DNA of 64,000 nucleotides from Metallyticus violacea (GCA_030762175.1 CM060842.1:63778501-63842500); one strand, 5' to 3'. Shown: positions 1 through 11,480, counted from the first letter of the stretch. Notes: generated by a model from the letters alone, not told the origin. Numbers and translations: made by a program.

Positions 1-1484
1 TTTATGGGAACATAAATAGATCACAGAAACTATTTAATGTAATGAAAATTAATATTCAAATTTCATTTAGTTCTTGCTAAATAGTGAAGCCAGAAACAAA
101 TTGGTAGTATGCTCACACGAGAACCAATCTGACTTCTTTATGCACTATAGAAAAATGTTGGAATTAAGCTGTTCTTATGCTCTTAACTGTGGCAACCAAC
201 AATTTCTATTTCAGTCTAAGTTCCTTTCTGCAAATAAGAACTTATAAAACAGCATTTAATTGCTTTATGGAAATGGAAGTGCTTTGTCCAGAAAATTTAT
301 ACTTTTTCTTTTTTTAATTTCCATAAAATGAATCGCTAGTTTCTTTGCCAGTTATTGGATTTAATATATTCATCTTTAGTGGGGAGGGGGATATTTTTTA
401 AAATCATTTCAGGAATTGCATATTTGACTTTTTCAGGAGAGCAGAGCTAAGAGAGTATATGATTTGAATACTGATTGATTTGAAAATATTTTAGTGAGAA
501 GTGAATAGTATTTAAATTGTAAGGTTCATCCAAAAATTAATCTATTGGACAAACATTTGCAATGTGCAGTAAAAGCTTCATGTAAATAGTGTTATATAAT
601 GTATAATTGGCTTTCATCATTATAAAAAATATAAGATAGTTTTTTTAATTGGGTGAACTGCCTATTTGATTTACAAAATTATAAAATTTTCTTATTTACA
701 TGCTTATTATGGATAGCTGCTTCCCATCTGTTCACATTCTATGATATTTACAAAAATTAAAATTTAAAATATGTAAGACTTTATTTTATATCTAGTTATA
801 TTTTTACAGGGAAAGCATTCGGTTTAAAACTCTTTTTCATAACAATGTTAGTAGTGTGCATTTATTTGTGGTTTCCACAAGCTAATTTTAAAGCAATATA
901 AGTACTGCATGCACTATAGAATAAGTATTTTTCAAACTATGATATTTCACTAAGCATTTACATTTATTTAGGTGGCCCAGAGTTACAGCAAAGATTGGTA
1001 GCACTGGAAACAATCATAGTTCTGTCCAGTTTGCTCATTCATTACCATAATCATTTTGTTACTATTTCTTACTTCAAGTCTAAAGCCAAATTTTTCATAC
1101 TCATTTTATTCTCAGAAAGTAAGCAACATGTAAGTGTCCTGAGCCCATCTCAAAAAGTACTAACATAATCAAATGTATCTACACTACAGATAAATCACTA
1201 GAAAGCACTGTAACAGGGCATTTTAGTTGTAGTGCTTTAGATGTTCATTGATGACTTAATTAATTGCTATCAGCACTCTCATCAAATCTTTTATTTTTCA
1301 AATAGTTTTATGGGCACTGCTTTATGTAATGCAACCAAAAAGCTGCAATCTAAAAATGAAAAATATTTGATAATTGCATTTTTGAATTCAGATGGCACTA
1401 CGATCAAGATACATTCCTCAATATTAATTCAATTTGGAATCAAACACAGTGAAACACGCATTAATAACCTCTTCTGAGTCAAAA
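1..1484. other. No supported feature
   Basis: AT-rich sequence without recognised repeats. One stop-free stretch after an AG at 962-1129 is discussed as a finding. Confidence 0.5.
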
Positions 1485-1530
1485 TAATTAGAATACTCTT
1501 TATGGTTTCACTTACATGAGATTTATTGGG

Positions 1531-1565
1531 GACATGTTTCTTGCGATAATTGTCCACATTCTCAG
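1531..1565 (-). ncRNA. Degenerate hammerhead-ribozyme-like motif
   Basis: On the minus strand: CTGAGAA core (a mutated CUGANGA), a GTGGACAATTATCGC region as stem II, then GAAACATGTC with a GUC cleavage triplet. It mirrors the motif at 3410-3446 in the opposite arm of the same PLE. Confidence 0.4.
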
Positions 1566-1640
1566 TTGTTAAATGACTGTTGGATCATTTGTAGAAGTTG
1601 GGTAGGCAGGTATCTGGGTTGACTATGGTAGTCATGTGAT

Positions 1641-1941
1641 TTTTTTTTTTGATTGATTTATTTATGGACGCTCTTTAACATCTCAGGTCATCAGCGTCCC
1701 ATTTAACCCAGGGCGTGAAACGGCCAACAAATTTTGCTCAGAGGCCTCTCTTTCAGGCTTGAGGTTCTTTTTCGTGTCGTAAATGTACGACACGGGACCC
1801 ACGGCTTTACTTCCCTTCCGAAGGAAGCCATGCTTACGATTTTTACGCCCGAAAAAATCCATCATTCCTGGGCGAATTCGAACCCGCGATCTTGGGTATA
1901 GGAGGCAAGTATGGTAACCACTACACCACCAGGACCGACTA
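1641..1941 (-). mobile_element. SINE B, full length, with 12-bp target duplication
   Basis: Minus-strand tRNA-derived SINE. The 5' head (right end) has an A box TGGTGTAGTGG and a B box GGTTCGAATTC. The body reads GATGGATTTTTTCGGGCGTA then cttccttcggaaggga, and the 3' end is ttaaagagcgtcc plus an AT-rich tail. It is flanked by TAGTCATGTGAT at 1629-1640 and 1942-1953. The duplicated target lies in PLE family 4. Confidence 0.85.
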
Positions 1942-1995
1942 TAGTCATGTGATAAACTTGTATAAGAGATTAAGCTTCTGGGATGTCAAAATTCA

Positions 1996-2269
1996 CCGCC
2001 ACGGGTGGCCGAGGTTATTAAATCGCGAACTCGTGAGCAGAAGGTCTGGGTTCGAATACCGCCAAGACCGTCCTCCCTGAGTGAGGTTTTTTCCAGGTTT
2101 TCCTCAGTCCTCATAAATGGCAAATGCCCGGGAGCTACCCTAATCTTAGGCCTGGAACGTGTCCTTCCTTAAAAATAAATCCTTTCCAAATATATCATTT
2201 CATGTATCACTAGTGTCCATCGCCTGTGGTGCCTCTGTAGAAAAATTGGGTGTTAAACACTATTCATTC
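1996..2269 (+). mobile_element. SINE A, with 13-bp target duplication
   Basis: tRNA-Leu/Ser-like head (GGTGGCCGAGG, GGTTCGAATACC). The conserved body ttttccaggttttcctcagt and aaatgcccgggagctaccct is followed by the tail ggtgttaaacactatt. Flanked by ATGTCAAAATTCA at 1983-1995 and 2270-2282. Other copies are near 3912, 19363, 23031, 25236, 33194, 33470, 49512, 55806 and 60641. Confidence 0.88.
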
Positions 2270-2584
2270 ATGTCAAAATTCATAAAGTGCACATATTTTT
2301 TTTATATAAATCCTTTCCCATATATTTAATTCTTTTGGTTGTTGAATAGTTTTAATAACTTGGTGCCTTTTACTATTTCATGGTTTTCATTCCAAGAATG
2401 TGCTGCCACAGCTGATTTAGCTATTTGTTTGTAATGAATATTCCTTCAGTCTAATAGCTATATTTCTCTTTGTTTTGCTACATATATTTTTTCACAATCC
2501 TTAACAATTAATCTGGTAAATAACAGATTTTTTTCTTTGGTTCTGGAATCTGTTTTGTTTAATCTCAATACACTTTTTACACTG

Positions 2585-3230
2585 TCAATTAAATGTACTT
2601 ACAAAGCTGTTGACAATGAAGTGGTTATGCTTATTATTTGTAAGGAAAATGTTTTCCCAAGTGGAAAGTTCTATTGCGTTATGAAGTTGTTTCAGTAGTT
2701 TTATCTCTGATTTAATTTCATGATTTTTATTCCAAAAGTGTGTGCTGCTATCGCTGATTTATCAATCTGTTTTAAGCAAATATTTCTAAAGTGTTCTTTT
2801 TTCCGGATTTCCAAATTCCTCTTCATTTTTCCAATGTATTTTTTATCGTTTCTGAACATTTTATTTCACAAGAACATCAAGAGACCCAAACACCATGTCT
2901 AACAACAGTTTGTCTACAGGCTGAAGATGGCAGGGATCACTCCCGAAACATATGTCCAATTTTTATGTAAGTGAATGGAGTTAGTGTGAACAAAATTTTA
3001 TTACATTGTTTATATTTTTACACTGTATCGGTTTTGAGGTGCTAAGTTGATATTGTACTGCTTGAACATTTTTGAAATTTCTTATTGGCTAAAGGCTTGT
3101 AAATGAATTTTTTTAAATGTTTTTTCCCTGCTAAATCCCTCAAAGTTGTGATTTGTTTAATTCTTTTTTATTTCTGGAATATTTTGACTTTTTGGTTAAT
3201 CACTGTTTGCTGAACCCATTAAATTTAGTG
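2585..3230. mobile_element. Rearranged Penelope-like element (family 1) fragment
   Basis: Starts with the PLE boundary motif TGTACTTACAAAGCTGTTGA (2593-2612) followed by CAATGAAGTGG. At 2640-2865 the minus strand encodes a broken GIY-YIG tail that matches the plus-strand coding of the copy at 35.5 kb. At about 2870 it switches to plus-strand 3' sequence (agacccaaacaccatgtcta) with a hammerhead motif and ATGTAAGTGAATGGAGTTAG. The two halves are thus in opposite orientation. The right limit is approximate. Confidence 0.6.
2921..2956 (+). ncRNA. Hammerhead-ribozyme-like motif (PLE family 1)
   Basis: CTGAAGA core, stem II GGGA-tcac-TCCC, then GAAAC, short stem III AC/GT with loop ATAT, and cleavage triplet GTC. 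Core residues fit CUGANGA and GAAA; stem II is displaced by a short bulge. Confidence 0.55.
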
Positions 3231-3409
3231 GCTTCTATTATGGGAAAGGTTTTATATAAAAAAACATGAGCAAAACCTTATGAATATCAACATCTCGGAA
3301 GTATACAGTTCTTATTAAAATTTTATTCAAGTTTATCACAAGACCACCAGAATCCACCCAGATGCTGATCTACCCAACTTCTACGAATGATCCAACATTT
3401 GTTTATCAG

Positions 3410-3446
3410 CTGAGGATGTGGACAATTGTCGCATGAAACATATATC
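3410..3446 (+). ncRNA. Hammerhead-ribozyme-like motif (PLE family 4)
   Basis: CTGAGGA core, GC-poor stem II centred on GGACAATTGTC, GAAACATATATC at the 3' side. The expected G of stem III is A here, so this copy is probably inactive. Confidence 0.45.
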
Positions 3447-3911
3447 CTGAATAAATCTCATGTAAGCAAAACCATAAAGAGTCTTCTGAATATTTTGATT
3501 CAGTAGAGATTATTCATTCCTCATTTGAAAAATACTGAGTAACATGTAATTCTATTTATAGAAAATGTACAAAATGGGCCTAAATTAATCCAAACTTTAT
3601 GAAAATAATAATAATATATTATGATGTTAGTTTATAATGTTACACTTCATTGCTTAAGTAAATATATAAGAAATGAGTGAAGCAAGTTCCGGAATATTTA
3701 TAAATGCAGCTACTGTTTAGCATTATAAACCAGTTTCATATCCTATTTTTTATATACCAGAAATATAAAATGATGTTAATAAAATAAAATTAACACAAAT
3801 GTCAATTTTCAAATGAAGTACTCTGAGGTCAAGTTTTCTTTTATTATAATTAGTTTTCATGGTTAATGGGGATTATTTAGTTCATTTGTATATTGTTAAT
3901 GTTGTTATTAC

Positions 3912-4190
3912 TGCCACGGGTGGCCGAGGTTGTTAAAGCATGAACTCGTGAGCGAGAGGTTTGGGGTTTGAATCCTGCCAGGACCATTCTCCCTGACTGG
4001 GGTTTTTTCCAGGTTTTCCTCAGTCCTCATAACTGGCAAATGTTGGGGAGGTACCCTAAACTTAGGTCTGGGACATTTCCTTCCTTAAAAAAAAATATCC
4101 TTTCCTAATATATAATTTCATTTCATGTTGCATCAGTGTCCAATGCCAGTGGTGCCCCAGCAGTAAAAATGGGATTAAACACTACTCAAA
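3912..4190 (+). mobile_element. SINE A
   Basis: Head gccacgggtggccgaggttg with a decayed B box (GGGTTTGAATCC). Body ttttccaggttttcctcagt, then taccctaaacttaggtctgg; ends ggattaaacactactc followed by an A-run. Target duplication unclear. Confidence 0.85.
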
Positions 4191-4467
4191 AAAATATTGT
4201 TAGTAAAGGTTGCTTGCAAAAAATGTTAGTCCCAGCTGAAAATATTTATTTATCATTAATCAAAATATTGTGTTAGGAGGAAGAATTGAGGATGTCAAAG
4301 TATTTCAGGCTGTAACAACTTCATACTGTCAAAGCTGCATTTTCTATATCAAATTGTTCTTTCACATTCAGAAAAAGGTTTATGAGAATTTTTATTAATT
4401 CTGTAATTATATGTTCTACAATGAAAATAAATTATTTATTCTGTGTTCAGTAATATTAAATTAAATA

Positions 4468-4692
4468 ATTGTACTTATACAGCTGTAGACAATGGAGTGG
4501 TAATATATCCTACACTTATGTATTCAACATGTTTGCATAAACTCCACTTACCTAAAACTAAGACATGTTTCGAGTGACTTCTGTCAACAACTGAAGATGG
4601 GCGTGAGTGCTCCAGAAACATGTCTTAGTTTTATATAAGTAAGTGGAGTTTAGTGTAAACAAGTTGAATGCATAAGTGTAGGAAATATATAA
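4468..4692. mobile_element. Compact PLE-derived foldback element with hammerhead
   Basis: Begins with the PLE boundary motif (gtacttatacagctgtagac, aatggagtgg). Then come two inverted arms, about 4507-4573 and 4613-4686, sharing ctacacttatg, ttcaac, taaactccactta and ctaagacatgttt. The loop and right arm hold the hammerhead motif. No coding sequence. Confidence 0.6.
4591..4624 (+). ncRNA. Hammerhead-ribozyme-like motif in foldback element
   Basis: CTGAAGA core. Stem II TGGGC-gtgagt-GCTCCA pairs five positions (one G-U), including U-A at the base. Then GAAAC, mini stem III AC-AT-GT and cleavage triplet GTC. One of the best-formed copies in the window. Confidence 0.6.
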
Positions 4693-5904
4693 ATTATTTC
4701 CATAATATTATCATAACATAATAAGGATGGCAGCATTTTTAGCAATGAAAACAATTCAATGATATAATTGTTATTATGGTAATTTTATGCAAGGATTATA
4801 AGGTAGTATTTTGTTAATAATTTTGACCAACATTAAAAACTTTATTCTTCTGGTATATAAAAAATTGGTTATTATAAGTTATAAATGACTATAATTACAT
4901 TTAAGTGTAGTTCAATGTTCATAGTTAAACAAAACAATTTTATAACAATTTAACCATAATCTGCAAATTCAGTGGACATCTTGCAGAACTTTATTGCTCA
5001 TATCTTTACATATGGCATGTAAATGTCTATATATAATTATGATATTTAACACTTTTAAAGCTCATCCATATTAATACTTTTCAAACATTCATTTCCTATT
5101 TTGGCCACGGCTGCAATAGTGTCTCAATAAATATAAAACTCATATAACTAATATATACTTTTCCAGAGATCCTGATTTAGAATTCTAAAAAAGTAAGTTG
5201 CTGCTCTTAAGCCTATAAATTTGATTACCAGTTTGGAGACTGGTATTTGTTCTCAAAGTTCAAAAATATCAAATTCAGTTGCAATCCTAAAGGCTGATAA
5301 AGCAAGCATGGAATCTTAAATATTTTAATATAAAACTTTTAAGTTACTAATTACACTATTCATCACAAGAAATATAATGGGTATCCTTAGTATATTTTTA
5401 AACTCTGAATTCAAATATAAAATTAAAAATTTTCCATCAGGCATGGTTTTTCTATAATAACTACTATTTATACTGTAATTTTATGGTTCTTCATTATCTA
5501 TTATGGGATACCTATACCTTTGTCCTCTCACTTGAATATTCTCAACAACAATGAAATAGCTGTTATGAGAGTCAACAATTTGCAGGGTTTATTTACAGTG
5601 TTCCATTTGAACTCGATAGCATTGCATTGGGCATGTTTTGTTATTCTTTAGATTATAATGATTTGTTACATACAGTATGTGTCAGGACCATGCTGACAAA
5701 ATGTGAAAAATAATAGGTCATACAGACATTATTTGCTATGAAAATTTGTTTGCTAACACCTCCCTCATGAAATATGCATCAGTTTTAGAAGTGTATTCCA
5801 TTTATGAAGAATGTACATTAAGTTCTTCTAATCTGCTCTGTTACACTGCTGTGTGTTGCACATTTAGTCTAACTTTTCATTCCAGTTACGCTGCACCTAA
5901 GGTA
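4693..5904. other. No supported feature
   Basis: AT-rich, no ORF or repeat recognised. Confidence 0.5.
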
Positions 5905-7135
5905 CTAGAGTAGATCCATAAATTTTAGGCCTCGCAGATAAGGATTATTGTCTTCACAAAACCCTTATCTAGTGTCATACCTAATCTGCTAAGTAAATAA
6001 TTGCAGCTGTAATTTCTGCTCCACCGTGTTCAGTTGTTCAGATATAGTTGCATAAAGAAGGCTATGTGTAGAAGATTGTGACATGTTTAAAATAGAATTT
6101 CGAGCTGTTATTAAATTCTTCATAAAATAAAAACTTATTCCAAATGAAATTAAACAGCGATTGGATGATGTATAAGGGAAAGTGTTTCCCTCATATTCTA
6201 CTGTAAAAAATGGGCCAAACTTTTTCAAATGAGTTGAGAAAGCATTGAAGACGAAGAGAGTGCAGGTCAGCCCTTAGAGGTGCTCACTCCTGAAAACATT
6301 GCTCTTGTGGAAGGAGAAGCGGCTCAATAGCAGCAAGGCTGGGCCTTTCTAAAACAACAGTCATTTGAATTATTCATGAACATTTAAATATGAATAAGGT
6401 TAGTACAAGATGGGTGCCTAGACTTCTTTCCTCAGTCAAAAAGCAGCATTAAGTCATCTGTTGTCAGGCATTTTTGGAGCTCTACTGTAGCAACGAGAGA
6501 GAAGTTCTGCAAACCATTGTTACAGGAGATGAAACTATGTTCCTCTGCTATGATCTCTTGTCCAAAAGAGAATCAATGGAGTGGCGTAAACCTGGCACTG
6601 CCTCTAAAGGCCAAGATCACTCAGTCAACCAAGACTGGGACTATGAAGGAATATTCTTCATTGACTTCAAGGAGAGGAACACTACAGTAAATGGGGGTAC
6701 TATGCTGGCCTACTGCACAGACTACATGCTTCCATCAAAGAGAAAAGGCTAGGAAAGCTGAGCGGTGCATTGCACCTTCTTCACAACAATATGCCTTTGC
6801 ACACAGCTCTTGTTACAAAGGAAGCTGTGAAGAAATGTGGCTTCAGAGAGATGGACCATCCACCATACAGCCCAGATCTAGCTCCCAGAAACTATTTCCT
6901 CTTCTCAAAACTCAAGAAGGACTTTTGAGGAAGGAAATTTAGGTGTGAAAAAGAAGTTATGGATACTGTTTATGCCCATTTTGCAGGCAAGATTTCTGAC
7001 TATCTTGAGGGGGAGTGTTGAAATGTTAATTCAAAATTGTGAGAAGTGTATTGCAATAAAGGGTAACTACATTGCAAAGTGAAATATAGTTTTTGCCTTT
7101 ATCATACCTAGGCTGGAAACTGGACCTATCCTCAT
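5905..7135 (+). mobile_element. Dead mariner-family transposon (copy 1)
   Basis: The ends read gagtagatccataaatttta on the left and, reversed, a similar gaggataggtcc...cagcct on the right, so degraded terminal inverted repeats are likely. The same family recurs at 18.67-20.48 kb with the same order of segments. The transposase inside is broken. Confidence 0.7.
6080..7015 (+). pseudogene. Mariner transposase pseudogene (copy 1)
   Basis: Fragments in several frames follow the order of a mariner transposase. The N-terminal part has IPNEIKQRLDDVY (HTH region) and LSKTTV. Next come VTGDETMFLCYD (first catalytic Asp) and SKRESMEWRKPG, then the second catalytic region (aacaatatgcctttgcacac, HDNAP changed). 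MDHPPYSPDLAP follows with a frameshift at the end and a C-terminal FPKLKKD-like stretch. Mariner transposases are about 345 residues; here stops and at least three frameshifts rule out activity. The longest open pieces are 6474-6752 and 6691-6942. Confidence 0.8.
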
Positions 7136-7500
7136 ATGCTGTTCTACATAATGTGCATTCAGTTGATCTTCCGTGTCACACTGCAGTCATATGTAGATTT
7201 GTTGTTCTATGTTATTGCAGAACACCTTCTGGACCTGTACCACTTGGTGTGTGCAGGATCATGTGTTTGGTTAATGCATGATGAAGCCCCAATGCATTTT
7301 AGCACATATGCTAGCACATTTTATTACAGTATTTAGGAACCAGGATCTGTTGCATAGCCAGGGTGATTACCCAATATAATGTCTCTTGATTTTTTTCTTG
7401 TGGGTATGTTAAGAAAATCATGTATGGCCTCCTAGTTGACAACAGAGCAGAACTAATTGACTGAATTACAGTTCATTTATAATATTCCAATCATAGAAAA
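7093..7500 (+). pseudogene. DDE transposase remnant of a second Tc1/mariner-type family
   Basis: The frame LDLYHLVCAG-SCVWLMHDEAPMHFSTYAS carries the W-x-x-HD-x-AP-x-HF block of a DDE-type transposase found in many arthropod genomes. Downstream out-of-frame pieces read FFLWV and VDNRAEL, the usual DFFLWG...PVDNRxEL tail. The block that should read RSPDL is lost. The fragment starts right where mariner copy 1 ends. Assigned from motif order only. Confidence 0.5.
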
Positions 7501-8810
7501 AGAGTATTGGTACTAAATTGTAGGAAGCATAGCTCGTTTACAATGGGTAAGCAATTTTATGTTGTTTAATAACAAATTATTCCCTCTATATGACCTATTA
7601 TTCCTCAAAGTATATTTTCAGCTTTTATTATTTGTTACCTGGTATTCAGTAATGCCAAGAAGATATTTAAATCATCTTAATAATTTCTGCTATGTGTGTG
7701 TAAACTAACTTTTAAGTCTGGAAAATAAAGCTTTAATATCACTTGTAAAAAATCCTACAAACTTTAATTTAGATACTAAATGAACTGATTTGATGGGAGA
7801 TTTCTTGTTCATGCTGTATATAATGTGTTAGCCACATCAGTGTAAGGAAAAATGACCACATCATATGCCATTTGCAACCTCTATGATTTACAAGAAATGT
7901 AAGACCATTCACTATTTTACCTCATTCCATAGATCACAGAAAAGATGAAACTTACAAAGAAATATCCTCATTTGCCAAACTATTCAGATATATGATCTTA
8001 AATGATGATAACCAAAACACAAGAAGTAATTCATGCTGAATAAAACACACAAAATCTAGTTGCAATTCAGCATTTGTAGGGCATCAGTCACCAAAACCTA
8101 ATATTTTAATTCAAAAAGGACTTTAGCAGTCATATAAATAATTTAAACTTGCCCAAACAATTGGAAGTTTCAGTTCCATGCAAAAAGGATGAAATCTGCT
8201 AGGGGAAAAAAATTGTGTAGCTGTCATAGATGCCAAGTGATTTTAAAGACTATTTCTTTGCAGAAAATAGTGTGGTGTTTTGTACCAATATTCTATTATG
8301 GAGGTTCTTGGATTTCAGCACCAGCCAGAAGAATAGTGGTTATTTATCGCCTATTGAAAAGTTAGATTGAAGCATATAGCAATAAATTCCAACAATAATT
8401 AAAGTAAAAGTGTTCGGATACAGAAAGTGTGAATAGGATTGCAGAGACAGAAATCTAAGTTATGAATATGTGGTCCAACTGTAAATCTCTTACTTTTGAA
8501 CAAAAAAGTGCCTATGTAAAGTATACTGATAAAATGCATTTACCTTCATTAAGTATCAAACAGGGAATTACTAAAACTTTTGTTAAAATAAAATATAAAA
8601 ATTGTGCTGCATTCATCCACTTGAATTCTAAGTTTCTCAAAAGGGGTGACGTGAAATTAGAAGATGAAATATTTATACTGCTACAAATAAGATAATTAAT
8701 GAATTATGAAAAATTTAAGGTAATGTTAAATCAACTGGAAAAGCATCCTGGCAATCATTCAAAAATATTTGTCATTATTTTGTATCGGGAAATATTATAA
8801 TATGACAAAT
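7501..8810. other. No supported feature
   Basis: AT-rich; a 77-codon frame at 8462-8695 has no recognisable motif. Confidence 0.5.
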
Positions 8811-8881
8811 TATTAACCTTAACTTATGGATTCACTCACTTTAGACTTTACACTATACTCCATTCACTTACACAAAAGTGA

Positions 8882-8914
8882 GACATGTTTCGGAAGAATC
8901 TCTCCCATCTTCAG
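8882..8914 (-). ncRNA. Hammerhead-ribozyme-like motif in 3' pLTR of the PLE
   Basis: Minus strand CTGAAGA, stem II GGGAG-agatt-CTTCC (with one bulged U after the core), GAAAC, mini stem III AC-AT-GT and cleavage triplet GTC. The UGA of CUGAAGA is also the stop codon of the element ORF (frame ...GGSVSN stop). Confidence 0.6.
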
Positions 8915-8935
8915 TTGCTCACTGAACCGCCGTTA

Positions 8936-10945
8936 CTCGAAACTATGGCTGGACAAACGGATGTTGCTGTGGTGGCCTCAGTAGGTTGAAGTAGGAAGTT
9001 GCTGAGCTCATCCATGGGAGGAAACTCGAAATTCATTAGGTTTTCTCTATTTTTTAATATGAAAATTTTTTCCCAAGTGGATAACTCCAATGGGCTGTGA
9101 AGATGTTTCAGCAGTTTTATTTCATGGTTTTTTGGTCCAAAAGTGAGCTGCTACTGCTGATTTATCCACCTGTTTAAACCGAATATTTCTAAAATGTAGT
9201 TTCCTCCGAATTTCCAAATTTCTTTTTGTTTTGCCTATGTAGCTCTGTTCACAATCTGCACATATTATTTCGTAAATTCCTGATTTCTGTTCTGGTGGTA
9301 TGGAGTCTTTTACTGTGCAACCTAATAAATTCTTGATGTTGTATCTGTTCTTTGGGGCTAACATTATTCCATGTTCTTTGAAGATTTTCTTGAACTTGTT
9401 GTGGTAAATTGGATGGTAGGTGAAACTTTTGAATTTGTATTCTTCTTTTGTGTTTTTCAGTGTGGAAACTTCCCTTATCCCTTTTTGTCTTTTAGATTTG
9501 TTGATAATTTTTATCACTGTGTCTTTGTTGAAACCATTCATTATAGCTGTCTGTATTATTTGTTTGTATTCCATTTAGTACTCTGCTTCTGTGAGTGGAA
9601 TATTCATCAATCTGTGTGCCAAACTGTGAAAAATTGCATGTTTATGTGGAATGAGGTCATAACTCTCATTTTTTATGTAGTTTTCTGTAAATTCCAAAAT
9701 TTAAACCATCTCCATTTCTTATAATTTTTAAATCTAGAAATGGTAGCCAACCATTTCTTTCTTCTTCTATAGTAAATTGTATAGATTCATGTTGCAAATG
9801 AAGAAGTTTCAGGGCATCTGTTGAGTGTTTCTTTGGTATTATTGCAAAACAAAAATGTCATCCACATACCTATACCATGACTTGAAAATTAAAGGGAAGG
9901 CTTTTGTGATGTGTATTTCAAATGAGCTCATGAATAATTTTGCTAGAAAAGGTGACAAAGGGTTTCCCATAGCTAGGCCTGAAACTTGTTGGTAATATTT
10001 TTTGTTGAAGCTGAAGTAATTTTGTTGAATGCAAATATTAGTAAGTTTTAATAAGACTTCTATTTCTTCTGTTTTTAAATTTATTGATGTTAACCATTTC
10101 TTTAGCATAAGCATGAGTTTCCCTGTAGGTATGCTCGGGAATAAGGTTTTTACATCAACTGAAACCATTATATCTCCAGCCATAATTCTGCTATTTTCAA
10201 GTTTTTTAACTAGGTCAACTGAATTTTTAATGCTCAAAATTTGGAATCTCTTAAAAGAATTGAAGACTTTGATCAATTTTTTTGCTACCTGGTATGTGGG
10301 TGAATTGATATTGTTTATTATTGGTCTCATGCTGTTATCATTTTTATGTAACTTAGGTAGTGCATAAAGCCTGGGTAGTACTGGATTACTCTGTGTGATA
10401 TTCTGTTTTTCAGTAATGGATAGTGTTTTGACTTCATTTAATGTTTTGTTTAACATTTTATTGCATTTTTTGAGAGGATTCTTTTCAATTGGTTTGTAGT
10501 CTTTTCCTTTTAACATAATTTCAGCCCTATTTATGTATTCATTTTCGTCTAAAATGGCTATTTTATTACCTTTATCTGCTTTTATGTATATTACTGGTTT
10601 TTCTTTTAGTTGTTTTAATGTCGTTCTGTAATTTATTGATTTCTTTCAGTTTTTTATGTTCTCTAAAACTTTTTTGCATTTACTTTTGACGAATGATTTT
10701 TCCCTTTCGTTTAGTTGTTGGGTGGCTATGTCTATGTTGGCTATGTAATCTTCTATATTATCTGAGAAATCTATACAAGTTTTTAGGCCTTTGTTTAGTA
10801 GATTGATTTCATTTTCGGAAAATGTGGCACTTGAAAGATTAACTACTTTATCTGTTGTGTGCACGCGTGAGGTTGGGACCGTTTTTATTTGGCATTTCTG
10901 TAAGTTCTGGAGTTTCTTTTTCAATTTCTGGTTTTTGTTTATCAT
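8936..10945 (-). pseudogene. Penelope reverse transcriptase plus GIY-YIG endonuclease, disrupted
   Basis: Reading 5' to 3' on the minus strand: 10945-10646 gives a lysine-rich N-terminal piece ending at a stop. From about 10640 the RT frame opens with KADKGNKIAI, continues LPRLYALPKLHK, MRPIINNINSP, VSVDVKTLFPSIP, GLAMGNPLSPFLA and RYVDDIFV (catalytic Asp pair) and stops at 9839. After a frameshift the thumb region reads LPFLDLKIIRNGD. The C-terminal frame 9574-9122 has SGIYEI...SYIGKTKRNLEIR, then SAVAAHFW, i.e. a GIY-YIG nuclease core. A last shifted segment (8936-9125) ends PMDELSNFLLQPTEA..GGSVSN. At least three frameshifts or stops make it non-functional. PLE proteins copy RNA directly into nicked DNA. 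Confidence 0.85.
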
Positions 10946-11480
10946 TTGTACACTTAAATTTTGATGTAGTTGGTGTTGTAAATTTTCCCATACGTGAAAT
11001 CTTAGTTTTTTCGTTAGTTTTAAATACAGATCGTAAATATCTAAGTCTATTTCATGTAGTTTTTTATATGTAAGTTCTTTTCAATTTCAATTACCTTTGT
11101 TTCTGCTGCCTTCTGGTATATGCTATTGTTGGTTTTAACGTTTTTTTTTTTTTCACAAATATAGGTGTGACTTTTCTTTTCAGACATAACTTCAGGAAGT
11201 TAATGTTGGTGGTAATGTGTCTTTTCCTGATTTATAATTTTATATATGTTTTAATCTCCCATTTTGTATTGCTAATTATGTTGTAAGTTGCGAAATTGTC
11301 CATGTCTGTATTCACCATTTTTTTCTAACCCACGAGTGTTAAATTTTGCTTCTAGACTTGTTTGTCTTGTATATAAATATTGTACTTACAAAGCTGTTGA
11401 CAATGGAGTGGCAATATAACCTTAACTTATGTATTCACTTTACACTTTATACTATACTCTATTCACTTACACAAAAGTAA

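Larger units (their letters stand above)
1485..3500. mobile_element. Nested Penelope-like element complex with inverted ends (PLE family 4)
   Basis: The segment at about 1485-1640 is a near reverse complement of about 3335-3500 (for example CAACTTCTAC and GATTTATT blocks). Moving inward, the minus strand at 2285-2580 encodes a degraded GIY-YIG tail (KQIAKSAVAAHSW). The plus strand from 3235 carries the matching continuation (tatgggaaagg, also present reversed at 2305-2325). So one PLE family is arranged head to head. Into it are inserted a SINE B (1641-1941), a SINE A (1996-2269) and another PLE (about 2585-3230). No intact ORF remains. Confidence 0.6.

Noticed and set aside
1683..2080. Short proteins across 1683-1865 and 1892-2080
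   Set aside because: They translate SINE B and its junction with SINE A; similar peptides appear at every SINE B copy (32072, 55538, 61763).
1996..2080. tRNA-Leu/Ser gene at the SINE A heads
   Set aside because: The tRNA-like head is always followed by the same SINE body and flanked by target duplications, and the acceptor stem does not close.
9371..10367. Plus-strand frames of 112-117 codons
   Set aside because: Antisense shadows of the minus-strand Penelope RT and endonuclease; composition rich in F and L as expected for a reverse strand.
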